DNA of 53,494 bases from an uncultured Lachnospiraceae bacterium. Lineage in GTDB: Bacteria > Bacillota > Clostridia > Lachnospirales > Lachnospiraceae. Made by a program: the position numbers and the translations under genes. The first letter of the stretch is position 1; each line of letters begins with the position of its first letter. Below are positions 42,750-51,196 of this stretch, in pieces. The notes under the pieces are model-generated. The model searched no databases and had not been told where the DNA came from. It was given only the letters and a program-made list of their open reading frames with translations. Location of the stretch: the NCBI GenBank assembly GCA_946558695.1, contig CAMNTQ010000021.1:1-53494 (forward strand), written 5' to 3'.

Positions 42750-43192
42750 TTGCTTTCCTCTAAGCACTCCAATCCTGTCTTAATCAATTCTAGCATCCTT
42801 TTCCATTCTTTTTTGATATACAGATATCCTACAAGTGCTTCAAACCCCGTAGCCCGCCGGTAATCCGTAACGGATTGGTTCTTTGCGGGCGAAACGCTTT
42901 TGGCGTTCCTTCCTCTTTTGTATACCGCATGCTCTTCCTCCGTCAGCCTCTCCTGAAGCGTGCGCATCATCTTAGACTGCGCAGACGCCTGCACGAAACG
43001 GCTCGTCCTTTTATGAAGCTTTTGCACCTGTTGGTTCCCTTCATTTACTACAAGTGTCTTGATGATCAGATCATAGATACTGTCGCCGATATACGCCAAA
43101 GCGAGAGGTGAATACTGATTCACATCCACCTCTCTAAGCGAAAACACCTCCGTCATAAGGGAATCAAACTGCCATTCTACGCTCTCTTCCAT
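42746..43192 (-). CDS. mrnC: Mini-ribonuclease 3
   Basis: An RNase III-type domain without a dsRNA-binding domain, 148 aa, which matures 23S rRNA ends in Firmicutes. Signature parts are LALAYIGDSIYDLIIKTLVV (residues about 26-45, with the acidic catalytic residues) and VTDYRRATGFEALVGYLYI. The ATG overlaps the end of cysS by 16 nt, so translation is coupled. It is third in the operon. Confidence 0.93.
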   Translation of the reverse strand: MEESVEWQFDSLMTEVFSLREVDVNQYSPLALAYIGDSIYDLIIKTLVVNEGNQQVQKLHKRTSRFVQASAQSKMMRTLQERLTEEEHAVYKRGRNAKSVSPAKNQSVTDYRRATGFEALVGYLYIKKEWKRMLELIKTGLECLEESK

Positions 43193-44583
43193 TGCACCCC
43201 TTCTCTCGTATCCTTTAAAATGATGCCCTTCTTAAGCAATTCGCCGCGGATTGCATCTGCTCTGGCAAAATCCTTTGCCTTACGTGCAGCCTGCCGCTCC
43301 TCGATCAGCTTTTCAATCTCTTCCTCCAGAATATCCTCTTCCTTGTCTACGTTAAGCCCCAGAACATCGGTAAGCTTCACAAGGCGGTCAAACAGCATTT
43401 TTAAATATTCCTCAGAGCTCTCCTCATCTGTATTCGTATTGGCGTATTTTACCAGATCAAATACCGCCGCCGCCGCATCCGCCGTATTGAAATCATCCTC
43501 CATCGCTTTCTCAAAGTCCTCTACGAATGCAGCCGTCTTTAAGAACGTCTCCTTTTCCGCCTCTGTCATCCTGTCATTTTTCGCATTTCCCATCAAAAAC
43601 TTCAAGTGATCCGCCGCATTGACGATACGCTCGAGGCCGCTCTTTGACGCTTCCATCAGATCGGCGCTGAAGTTTAAGGGACTCCTGTAATGAGCGCTCA
43701 GCATGAAAAACCGAAGAACCTGCAGGTCATACTGCTCACTGATCTCCCGGACCGTGCGGAAATTACCGAGAGACTTACTCATCTTACGGTTATCAATATT
43801 CAAAAACGCATTGTGCATCCAGTATTTGGAAAATTCCTTTCCATTGGCAGCCTCGCTCTGGGCAATCTCATTTTCATGATGAGGAAATACCAGATCCTCG
43901 CCGCCTGCGTGGATATCAATCTGCTCGCCCAGATATTTCTTAGACATCACAGAGCATTCAATATGCCAGCCCGGACGCCCCTCGCTCCACGGAGACTCCC
44001 AGTACGGCTCCCCTTCCTTTTTCGGTTTCCAGAGCACAAAATCAAGCGCATCCTCTTTTTCGTCCTCGCCTGTTACCAAAAGAGATCTCTCGCCGGAACG
44101 CAGATCGTCCAGATTCTTATGAGAAAGCTTACCGTACTCCTTAAATTTCCTTGTGCGGTAATAGACCGTTCCATTCTTTTCATAGGCAAACCCTTTATCG
44201 ATCAGCTTCTGTATCATCTCGACCATGCCGCCGATCTCTTCCGTCGCCAGCGGGTGCTTCGTGGCGGGCTTGATGTTCATGCCTTCCATATCTTTTTTGC
44301 ACTCCGCGATATAACGCTTTGATATCTCGTCGGAGGATACCCCCTCCTCTAAAGCCTTCTTGATGATCTTATCATCCACATCTGTAAAATTAGACACAAA
44401 ATTCACATCATATCCTTTGTACTCAAAGTATCTTCTGACCGTGTCAAATACGATCATCGGCCTCGCATTTCCGATATGGATGAAATTATACACCGTAGGG
44501 CCGCACACGTACATCCTGACCTTATTCTCCTCTAACGGGACGAACTCCTGCTTCGTTCTTGAAAGTGTGTTAAAAATCTTCAT
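43177..44583 (-). CDS. cysS: Cysteinyl-tRNA synthetase
   Basis: Charges tRNA-Cys. The 468-aa class I enzyme has the zinc/active-site Cys in MYVCGPTVYNFIHIGNARP (HIGN form of HIGH), HIECSVMSKKYLG and HHENEIAQSEAANG for the zinc site, and KMSKSLGNFRTV. The length is normal. It is second in the operon after cysE, so enzyme and substrate supply share one T-box. Confidence 0.97.
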   Translation of the reverse strand: MKIFNTLSRTKQEFVPLEENKVRMYVCGPTVYNFIHIGNARPMIVFDTVRRYFEYKGYDVNFVSNFTDVDDKIIKKALEEGVSSDEISKRYIAECKKDMEGMNIKPATKHPLATEEIGGMVEMIQKLIDKGFAYEKNGTVYYRTRKFKEYGKLSHKNLDDLRSGERSLLVTGEDEKEDALDFVLWKPKKEGEPYWESPWSEGRPGWHIECSVMSKKYLGEQIDIHAGGEDLVFPHHENEIAQSEAANGKEFSKYWMHNAFLNIDNRKMSKSLGNFRTVREISEQYDLQVLRFFMLSAHYRSPLNFSADLMEASKSGLERIVNAADHLKFLMGNAKNDRMTEAEKETFLKTAAFVEDFEKAMEDDFNTADAAAAVFDLVKYANTNTDEESSEEYLKMLFDRLVKLTDVLGLNVDKEEDILEEEIEKLIEERQAARKAKDFARADAIRGELLKKGIILKDTREGVQWKRA

Positions 44584-44609
44584 TCTGGGTTTCTCCTTTT
44601 ACTCTTCCT

Positions 44610-45281
44610 CTATTTTTCCTTTATCTCTTCCATCTTTCTGCGCTTTTCTATCTCTCTTAAGCGCCTGTGAAGCCGCATGTTATCCGCCTGAAGCTCACGG
44701 ATATCGTTGTTGATGGGATCCGGCAGATTGATCTGATCCATATCTGAACGGGGCACTTTGACATTGCCCATCTTCACGATACGGCCCGGCACGCCTACCA
44801 CCGTACAGTTCGGCGGAACCTCCTTTAAAACTACAGAGCCAGCGCCGATCTTGGAATTCTCCCCGATCGTAAAGGAACCAAGAACCTTCGCTCCCGCGCT
44901 CACCATGACGTTATCCTTCAAAGTAGGATGCCGTTTTCCCTGTTCCTTTCCCGTACCTCCAAGAGTCACTCCCTGATACAGCGTCACATTGTCTCCAAGC
45001 TCCGCTGTCTCGCCTATGATCACGCCGCTTCCGTGGTCGATAAAAAGCCCTTTCCCGATCTTCGCGCCCGGATGAATCTCAATCCCGGTCTTTCGCACCG
45101 CCCTCTGGGATATCCAGCGCGCAAGGAAATAATGCTTTTTCAAATACAGCTTATGTGCGACCCGGTAACATATGATCGCCTTAAAACTTGGATACAAGAA
45201 CACTTCCATATTCGATTTGATTGCGGGATCTCTCTCCCTTATGACCTGAATCTCTTCTTTAACGTAGGATATTACACCCAT
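44610..45281 (-). CDS. cysE: Serine O-acetyltransferase
   Basis: Makes O-acetylserine, the carbon skeleton for cysteine. The 223-aa chain has an N-terminal helical domain, then left-handed beta-helix hexapeptide repeats (about residues 65-160) with the active-site stretch [32 protein letters not shown]. A charged tail [13 protein letters not shown] may be the dimer/CysK-binding end, though it is not the usual Ile terminus. The start at 45281 follows AAGGAG with 7-nt spacing; the ATG at 45287 is too close. It is the first gene after the cysteine T-box. Confidence 0.95.
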   Translation of the reverse strand: [223 protein letters not shown]

Positions 45282-45325
45282 GATCATTCTCCTTCATCAA
45301 TATAAATCTATCTTTGTCCATACGA

Positions 45326-45632
45326 CAAAAAACTTCGTCTCCTGTATCTTCCAAACAAGAGACGAAGTATTCTTCCGCGGTCCCACTCTTATAGAGCATA
45401 TCCGGCAAGTCCGAACATTGCTCCTCTTAAGTGCACGTAACGTATGCAGCACGTACCCGGCTACTGAAAATGCTCTCGCACTCGTTCGCCGAATCAACTC
45501 CCGGACGCACTTCGCAGGACTTCCTCTTTAAGGCCGCTTTCAGCCGGCGGCAGCCTCTCTCTGTAAGATTATGCACTGTTACTCTTTCCGTTCTATGTCT
45601 TTTTCTAATCTGTCATCTTAAAACATTCCGCT
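45326..45632 (-). promoter_or_regulatory. T-box riboswitch (cysteine), cysE operon leader
   Basis: The T-box core GTGGGACCGCGG (within 45374-45390) comes before a terminator with a 10-bp stem, ACTTCGTCTC (45332-45341 with 45359-45368), and T6. Stem I has AGAGAGAG. The specifier pattern GAAG, codon, purine reads TGC (45507-45509), a Cys codon. It is the same layout as the Thr T-box at 23971. Confidence 0.92.
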
Positions 45633-45635
45633 TTG

Positions 45636-45665
45636 ATGATACTACGGATTACTCGGATTTGTCAA
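45636..45665 (-). promoter_or_regulatory. Promoter of the cysE operon
   Basis: Minus strand TTGACA (45660-45665), 18-bp spacer, TATCAT (45636-45641). The -35 starts 7 nt after the stop of the FapA-like gene. Confidence 0.75.
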
Positions 45666-45672
45666 CTGTTTG

Positions 45673-47385
45673 TTATATGAGGAATATCTCGCCCTCTACC
45701 AGTCTTGCATTGCAGGAATTGTAGGTGCGGTCCAGAACGACCGTCTCGTTTTCTATCGTTATGGACACTCTTGGATGTGCCGTGCCGCACTTTAACCGGC
45801 AGCCCTTTTTCTCCTCCAGCTTTTCCTCCAGACGTTCCTTATCTCTGTCAAACTTGTTAAGCTTCATCCCGCTTACCGAAAGTTCCAGCCTGAGCTTGCT
45901 CATGCGCTTCGACCGGTAAGGACTGTCCGGCTGGCGTTCCAGTCGTTCCATCTCTTCTTTCATCTCTTTTATATTCCGCGACAGGATCTCCTTTGCAAAG
46001 GTTGCATAAGGCTGCCCTCCCAGAATAATAGCTGTAGGACTTTCATATACGGAGCCTACCGTCTTTGCCTCGATTCCCTGCGCTGAACGAATCTGTCCTC
46101 CGACAATCAGTCCTCTCCCTGAGCAGACCTCGATCTCGCCGTCGCTGTATACATTGCTGTAGCGGATCGAATCCGTGTGCACATTCTGTCTGGCATGGAC
46201 GATACTGTTTACCAGATATTTTGAATAAATGTTATGCTGAGAACGCACGATCGTCTCCATATTGCCTACGATACCTTTCACAACGATCAGATCTCCTCCC
46301 GCTTCAATCTCGCAGGATTCGATCACGCCGCATACCTTGATGTCCCCCATGGCACGGACTGAAAATCCGCTGCACACATCTCCGTGGATCAGCACGTCTC
46401 CGATAAAATTGATATTTCCCGTAGAATAGTCCACATTCCCCGGAATCTCCAAAAGCGGCCTTACGGAAAAATACCGCCCGCTGAACTCTACACGCCCGTC
46501 TATCGAAGCGATAAGCTTGTTGCCGTCCTCGCTGACTTCCGTATTCTTCCCCTTCGGGATCGCGACGCTTTTCCCATTTCGGCACCGCAGTTCCTGATTG
46601 AGTACAGTCCGCCCCGCGATCCCTTCCGTCGGCGGAATTGCCTCGCATATCAGATCTCCTTTTTTTACATTCTGCTCGGCGCCCAGCGAAGTATAATCCA
46701 CGTTGCCGAATTCATCCATCTCCGGCAGCCGCTCCACATGCCTCTGAAAATAATCCACAAGATAGCCGTTGTCCCCGTGCGCCGCCCTGCTTCCCTTCGC
46801 AACAAGGAACAAGTGGAAGTAACGGTTATAATCCTCGGAAATCTTTCCCAAAAGCTCCTCATCCACACCGTAGCTTACCTTTTTCTTCTCAAGCGCCTCA
46901 AAGATCAGTCCTCTGTCAACTTCCTTGCCCCAGCCTGTCGGCGGAAAAATAAATACCCATGCATACATCCTGTCCGACGAAACATAAATAAAAGGCTGAG
47001 CATCCATCGACGGTTCCAGATGCGGTTCCGCATCCTCTTCCTCAGACACTTTGGGCGTCGCATCCTTCAGGCGGAAATCTGCCGCCTTCGTCATCTCAAT
47101 GCGAAACCGCATAAGCTCCTTCCTTACTTGATCCTCCGTAAGCTCCTCGCACCCTTTCATCACGATCTCGGGAGGGGGCGTGTTTCTCGACTTTTCCGTC
47201 CTCATATCATACAGACGGTAAAGGGGATGCTCATGAGATAATTCCAGACTGGCAAAAGAAGACGACGTCTCCTCAAATGCCTGTTCCGTTTCCTGCGGCG
47301 ACAGATATTCCTGCGGCTCTTCCTCTCGGCTGTCTACTCGTTTTTTTCTGGCTATTTTTTCTAAGAAAGTATTCAAAAACTTCAT
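45673..47385 (-). CDS. FapA family protein (DUF342)
   Basis: A 570-aa protein of the FapA/DUF342 group, named for flagellar-assembly work in Vibrio but widespread in clostridia without a known role. The N-terminal half is variable and acidic. The DUF342 region (about residues 240-480) contains right-handed beta-helix-like repeats: LEIPGNVDYSTGNINFIGDVLIHGDVCSGFSV and GDIKVCGVIESCEIEAGGDLIVVKGIVG. A Lys/Glu-rich coiled coil ends the chain (about 480-540). There is no membrane segment and no flagellar genes are nearby, so a flagellar role is not supported here. Confidence 0.85.
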   Translation of the reverse strand: MKFLNTFLEKIARKKRVDSREEEPQEYLSPQETEQAFEETSSSFASLELSHEHPLYRLYDMRTEKSRNTPPPEIVMKGCEELTEDQVRKELMRFRIEMTKAADFRLKDATPKVSEEEDAEPHLEPSMDAQPFIYVSSDRMYAWVFIFPPTGWGKEVDRGLIFEALEKKKVSYGVDEELLGKISEDYNRYFHLFLVAKGSRAAHGDNGYLVDYFQRHVERLPEMDEFGNVDYTSLGAEQNVKKGDLICEAIPPTEGIAGRTVLNQELRCRNGKSVAIPKGKNTEVSEDGNKLIASIDGRVEFSGRYFSVRPLLEIPGNVDYSTGNINFIGDVLIHGDVCSGFSVRAMGDIKVCGVIESCEIEAGGDLIVVKGIVGNMETIVRSQHNIYSKYLVNSIVHARQNVHTDSIRYSNVYSDGEIEVCSGRGLIVGGQIRSAQGIEAKTVGSVYESPTAIILGGQPYATFAKEILSRNIKEMKEEMERLERQPDSPYRSKRMSKLRLELSVSGMKLNKFDRDKERLEEKLEEKKGCRLKCGTAHPRVSITIENETVVLDRTYNSCNARLVEGEIFLI

Positions 47386-47504
47386 ATCTTTATCGCCCCC
47401 TCTTTTCCAAACCTTTTATTTCTATTATTATATTCCTATTGTATCCTATTGCGTGCATGTTGACAAGCGAAAAAACTTTGGCAAAAAAAGCGGCAAAAAG
47501 AGTA

Positions 47505-47532
47505 CCGGAATCAGGAAACTTTCCGATTCCGG
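47505..47532 (-). terminator. Terminator after the histidine kinase gene
   Basis: An 8-bp stem (CCGGAATC with GATTCCGG) and a T-rich tail on the minus strand. Confidence 0.8.
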
Positions 47533-47560
47533 CACCCCTTTGCCAAATTCTGCCATGATT

Positions 47561-49666
47561 CTATTCTTCAGCCGGAAACGCAACCTCTGCCTTAAACAGA
47601 TCTCCTTCCGTCTCAATCTTAAAGCGCCCTTTTTGAAGTTCCGCGAAGCTCTTTGCAATGGCAAGCCCAAGCCCGGAACCTTCTGTATTCCTCGCCGCAT
47701 CGCCCCGCACGAACCGCTCCGTGATCTCATCATCGCAAAAGGTCAGTTCTGTCGCCGAGATGTTCATGATATGCAACAGAACCTCGCCGTTTTTCTTCTC
47801 AATCTTTACGTATACCCTCGTCTTCGGCAGTGCATATTTTACTACGTTGACCAGCAGATTTTCAAAGATTCGGTAAGTCTTTTGACTGTCAAGCTTCGCC
47901 ACCGCTTTTTCTTCCGGGTACGTACACCGGAAATCAAGCTCCGACGCCTCGAATTTCTCACTGAGTTCAAGCCGCACCTGCTTAAAAAGATTCACTACAT
48001 CCACATCCACAAGGTGAAGCGACACATTTTTGCTGCTGGCCTTGCTGATCTCAAACAAATCCTCGATCAGCGCCTTAAGCCTCAGTGACTTGCGGTCCAG
48101 CACATCGATATAATCCGCTCTCTTCTCCTCATCCTTTTCATCTTTCAGCAGATTTACATACGTGATGATCGCCGTCAGGGGCGTCTTCAGATCGTGAGAT
48201 ACGTTGGTGATCAAATCCGTCTTCATCCGCTGGCTTTTCACTTCCTTTTCTACCGCCTTCTGATAGCCGTCCTGAATCTTTCGGATCTCTGTCTTAAACG
48301 GATTGAATACGCCCAAGTCTTCGTCGATCTCCACATCCAGCTTCCCCTGCGCCATCTGGTTGGTCGCCTTCAGAAGCAGCGCATATTTATCCTTCAGATC
48401 GTTAAAGTATTTCCGCAGAATATAGAACAGAATGACCGAATATATGATCAGCGCCGGAATTCCTGCAAACCACATACTGGTTACCAGAAGCAGAATCACA
48501 AAGTTGATCATCACGAGCTTTAAGATCGTCCGGTTATTCTTCTCACTGAAATCCAGATTATCAAAAGAATGATACAGATAATCCAGACCTTCCCTGCATT
48601 TGCCGGTCATGAACTTCCACGCCCTTTTTATATAGCCTGCCGCCAGAACACAGAGGGAATGTTCTTTCATATATGTCCAAGATCCCGCTGCAAAAATACG
48701 GCGTATACATGACACGCTCCAATAGACGACTGCAAACAGCGCGCTCCACGTCAGAAATTCCATGCCGTCGTTTTCATTCCCTCCCGACAGGCGAAGCCAC
48801 GCTTCCGCTGTATTAACCGCCGCGGTAACAGCCATGCCAAGGAGTATCAGCGGAATCTCAAACGGCACCTTAAAGATCCTCTCATCACCCGTGTGAAAAG
48901 ATTTCCGCGTGGGAAGCAATAATGCTACCGCCCCCACAATCACCATAAGGATCAGCATCGTACTATAGAACCATCCGGGGGGATCGGCCGTCATTCCCCA
49001 CCCGTTCGCGGTCATGAACTGGACATACTCTTCTACATTTTCCGCCCGCATGGCAAGATAATAAGTCCTGTTCGCCGGCGTCTTTAAAAGATACTCGCTG
49101 TCAAAATTACGGGACCGCACCGCCAGCGGCATATCCTGAAAATTATTCAGTATTCTGTTTAACACACCGCTCTGCGACTTCTTGTATGCCCCTTCCCTGA
49201 TATCTGCGGAAGGTTTTCCGTTTTCATCAAATGCGATCACCATACCGATGGCATAGTCATTCATATTCTGTTCCGTCGGAAACTTACCGTCGCTTGACGC
49301 CATTGTCTTAGCTATCACAGTCCCTCTCTCATCTGTGACGCGGTAATCTAACAATGGGATAAATGTCTCATAATAGTTATCATACTCTTCCGTATATTCC
49401 GCAAAAAATTCTTCGAACTGCTCCGCGTGCTCTCTCTGTACGTCACTGCCGCTCTCCGTATTGTAAAGAATATAACAGGTATTCACAAATTCTTTCATAA
49501 ACTCCTCGGAAGCCTGCTGTTTTTTTCCCATCAGTTCCTCATTCTGCGCCATCTCATAGTATGCTTCGCGGTATTGCGATATCATCACGTCCGCCGATAT
49601 CAATATCGTAAGTATGATGATCACAACCGCCAGTTTATGCCTGTTTTTCAATTTTGTATCCAACAC
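47561..49666 (-). CDS. Membrane sensor histidine kinase (VanS/OmpR-partner type)
   Basis: A 701-aa kinase. TM1 is at about residues 11-30, an extracellular domain at about 31-230, then several helices (about 235-450) and a short HAMP-like linker. The dimerisation box is NVSHDLKTPLTAIITYVNLL with phospho-accepting His491. The catalytic domain has the N-box FENLLVNVVKYA and the G-box TEGSGLGLAIAKSF. The GTG start overlaps the response-regulator gene by 32 nt, so the pair is coupled. The sensed signal is unknown. dedA just upstream and the operator shared with an envelope operon suggest envelope stress (inference). Confidence 0.92.
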   Translation of the reverse strand: MLDTKLKNRHKLAVVIIILTILISADVMISQYREAYYEMAQNEELMGKKQQASEEFMKEFVNTCYILYNTESGSDVQREHAEQFEEFFAEYTEEYDNYYETFIPLLDYRVTDERGTVIAKTMASSDGKFPTEQNMNDYAIGMVIAFDENGKPSADIREGAYKKSQSGVLNRILNNFQDMPLAVRSRNFDSEYLLKTPANRTYYLAMRAENVEEYVQFMTANGWGMTADPPGWFYSTMLILMVIVGAVALLLPTRKSFHTGDERIFKVPFEIPLILLGMAVTAAVNTAEAWLRLSGGNENDGMEFLTWSALFAVVYWSVSCIRRIFAAGSWTYMKEHSLCVLAAGYIKRAWKFMTGKCREGLDYLYHSFDNLDFSEKNNRTILKLVMINFVILLLVTSMWFAGIPALIIYSVILFYILRKYFNDLKDKYALLLKATNQMAQGKLDVEIDEDLGVFNPFKTEIRKIQDGYQKAVEKEVKSQRMKTDLITNVSHDLKTPLTAIITYVNLLKDEKDEEKRADYIDVLDRKSLRLKALIEDLFEISKASSKNVSLHLVDVDVVNLFKQVRLELSEKFEASELDFRCTYPEEKAVAKLDSQKTYRIFENLLVNVVKYALPKTRVYVKIEKKNGEVLLHIMNISATELTFCDDEITERFVRGDAARNTEGSGLGLAIAKSFAELQKGRFKIETEGDLFKAEVAFPAEE

Positions 49667-50342
49667 CCCACACCACCTTCAAATATTTTGGTTCTTTTGG
49701 ATTGATCTCTATCTTTTCTCTTATGTTTCTCACATGCACCATAATCGTGTCTGTATTTACCGCCCGCTCATTCCATACCCGTTCATAGATTTCCTCCGCT
49801 GAAAATACTCTGCCCGGATTTTTCATAAACAAAAGCAGAATCTTAAATTCAATCGGAGTCATCTTCACCGGTTCCCCGTCCACCGTCACCTCAACGGTCT
49901 CTTCATTCAATTCCAGCCCGCCGATGGTATGCACCGCGGAGGACTCCTTCGCCGTCCCAAGGCGCTCCATGAATCTCTTATAACGCCTTAACTGGGAATT
50001 CACTCTGGCAAGCAGTTCCATCGGGGTAAACGGCTTTGTCACATAATCATCCGCTCCCATATTCAGTCCCATGATCTTATCTACCTCCTCCGATTTTGCC
50101 GACAGAAAGATAACAGGGAAGTCGTATTTTTCCCGAAGCTTGATCGTCATGGAGATACCGTCCATCCTCGGCATCATCACATCTACGATTGCAAGGTGGA
50201 TCTCCTCCTTCTCAATGATCTCAAGTCCCTCCATACCGTCCGAAGCCTCGAACACCTCGTAGCCTTGGGATTTCAGATATATCTTTACGCCTTCGCGGAT
50301 CTCCTTGTCATCCTCCACAACCAGCACATGATTTATTTCCAT
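49635..50342 (-). CDS. OmpR-family response regulator
   Basis: A 235-aa DNA-binding regulator. The receiver domain (1-120) has the acidic pair in VLVVEDDKEI and the phospho-acceptor Asp in LAIVDVMMPRMDGI. The conserved Lys is in DDYVTKPFTPMELLARV. The C-terminal winged helix (about 135-235) has MTPIEFKILLLFMKNPGRVFSAEEIYERVW and VNTDTIMVHVRNIREKIE. The start at 50342 has GGAG upstream; longer readings lack a site. It lies 172 nt after dedA on the same strand and overlaps the kinase gene. It is the first candidate to bind the repeats at 51058-51114 and 12150-12206. Confidence 0.94.
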   Translation of the reverse strand: MEINHVLVVEDDKEIREGVKIYLKSQGYEVFEASDGMEGLEIIEKEEIHLAIVDVMMPRMDGISMTIKLREKYDFPVIFLSAKSEEVDKIMGLNMGADDYVTKPFTPMELLARVNSQLRRYKRFMERLGTAKESSAVHTIGGLELNEETVEVTVDGEPVKMTPIEFKILLLFMKNPGRVFSAEEIYERVWNERAVNTDTIMVHVRNIREKIEINPKEPKYLKVVWGVGYKIEKQA

Positions 50343-50514
50343 ATTCAACGTTCTCCTCTCTGTCTCTCCAGCAGACTGTCTGCCATACTTTATCCGCAAT
50401 ACTTTTTGTCAACGTGAACATCTTACCACATCTTTTCACTTTTGGGTATATGCGGATGACGAAGCGGCCTCACATCCGAAGCCTGCTGTCCGACTTTCCC
50501 TTTTGCCGGAACAT

Positions 50515-51030
50515 TTACGCAGCCGCCAGCACATTCCATACCGTATCGGCACTAAAGTACCCGGCTCCAATGAATGCAAGATTCCACAGACACACACCGA
50601 GAAGTGAGCTTACCGTGTATCTGGCAAAGTCAAGTCCTACAATCCCTGCCGGTATGGAGATCAGCGTCCGAAGCATGGGGACAAGCTTACTGAAAAACAC
50701 TCCGTATGCGCCTTTCTTTCGTATCATCTCCAGATTTTTCTCCAAAGCTTCTTTCTGTTTCGGAAATTTTCTAGTATAAAACCGAAAAAATCTCTCACCT
50801 CCAAAGCGCCCGATAAAATACAGAATCCAGCTTCCCAGAACACCCGCCGCCACCGACAGGACCATGACCGTCAAAAAACTTATATTCCCTCTCGCCGCCC
50901 AGATACCTGCCATCGGCATAATCACTCCCGCCGGAAACCCCGGAAGATTCATGTATTCAAGCAGCACGATCAAAAAGACAATTGCCGGACCGTATTGCGT
51001 AAAATAATGTGTTAGCTGCTGTACACCCAT
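50515..51030 (-). CDS. DedA-family membrane protein
   Basis: A 171-aa DedA/VTT-type protein, slightly shorter than the usual 200. Hydrophobic helices include IVFLIVLLEYMNLPGFPAGVIMPMAGIWA (about residues 17-45), the conserved GRFGGERFF region and FSKLVPMLRTLISIPAGIVGLDFARY. Members recycle undecaprenyl phosphate or phosphatidylethanolamine and affect resistance to cationic peptides. The start at 51030 follows AGGAGG; the longer frame runs through the promoter. It lies upstream of the two-component genes with a promoter architecture shared with the 12-kb envelope operon. Confidence 0.9.
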   Translation of the reverse strand: MGVQQLTHYFTQYGPAIVFLIVLLEYMNLPGFPAGVIMPMAGIWAARGNISFLTVMVLSVAAGVLGSWILYFIGRFGGERFFRFYTRKFPKQKEALEKNLEMIRKKGAYGVFFSKLVPMLRTLISIPAGIVGLDFARYTVSSLLGVCLWNLAFIGAGYFSADTVWNVLAAA

Positions 51031-51057
51031 AAGCTTTCCTCCTTTCGGTATAAAAAG

Positions 51058-51114
51058 AGTATATCCGCCAAATCTTAAGAGTGATGACGGCAAAACCGAA
51101 AGAATTTCTAAAGA
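51058..51114 (-). promoter_or_regulatory. Promoter with response-regulator-like repeats (site B)
   Basis: Minus strand: TCTTTAG, 4 nt, TCTTTCG, 16 nt, TCTTAAGATTT, 2 nt, CGG, A, then the -10 TATACT (51058-51063). Element order and every spacing match site A at 12150-12206; the intervening bases differ. Confidence 0.65.
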
Positions 51115-51142
51115 AAATTCAAAAGAAATATCAACATAAAAA

Positions 51143-51180
51143 ACAGGAATCAAATCCGCTTACCCGAATCTGATTCCTGT
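51143..51180 (-). terminator. Terminator after the GNAT gene
   Basis: A 10-bp stem (ACAGGAATCA with TGATTCCTGT), 18-nt loop and T6 on the minus strand. Confidence 0.85.
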
Positions 51181-51196
51181 CTTTCTCATTTTTCTA

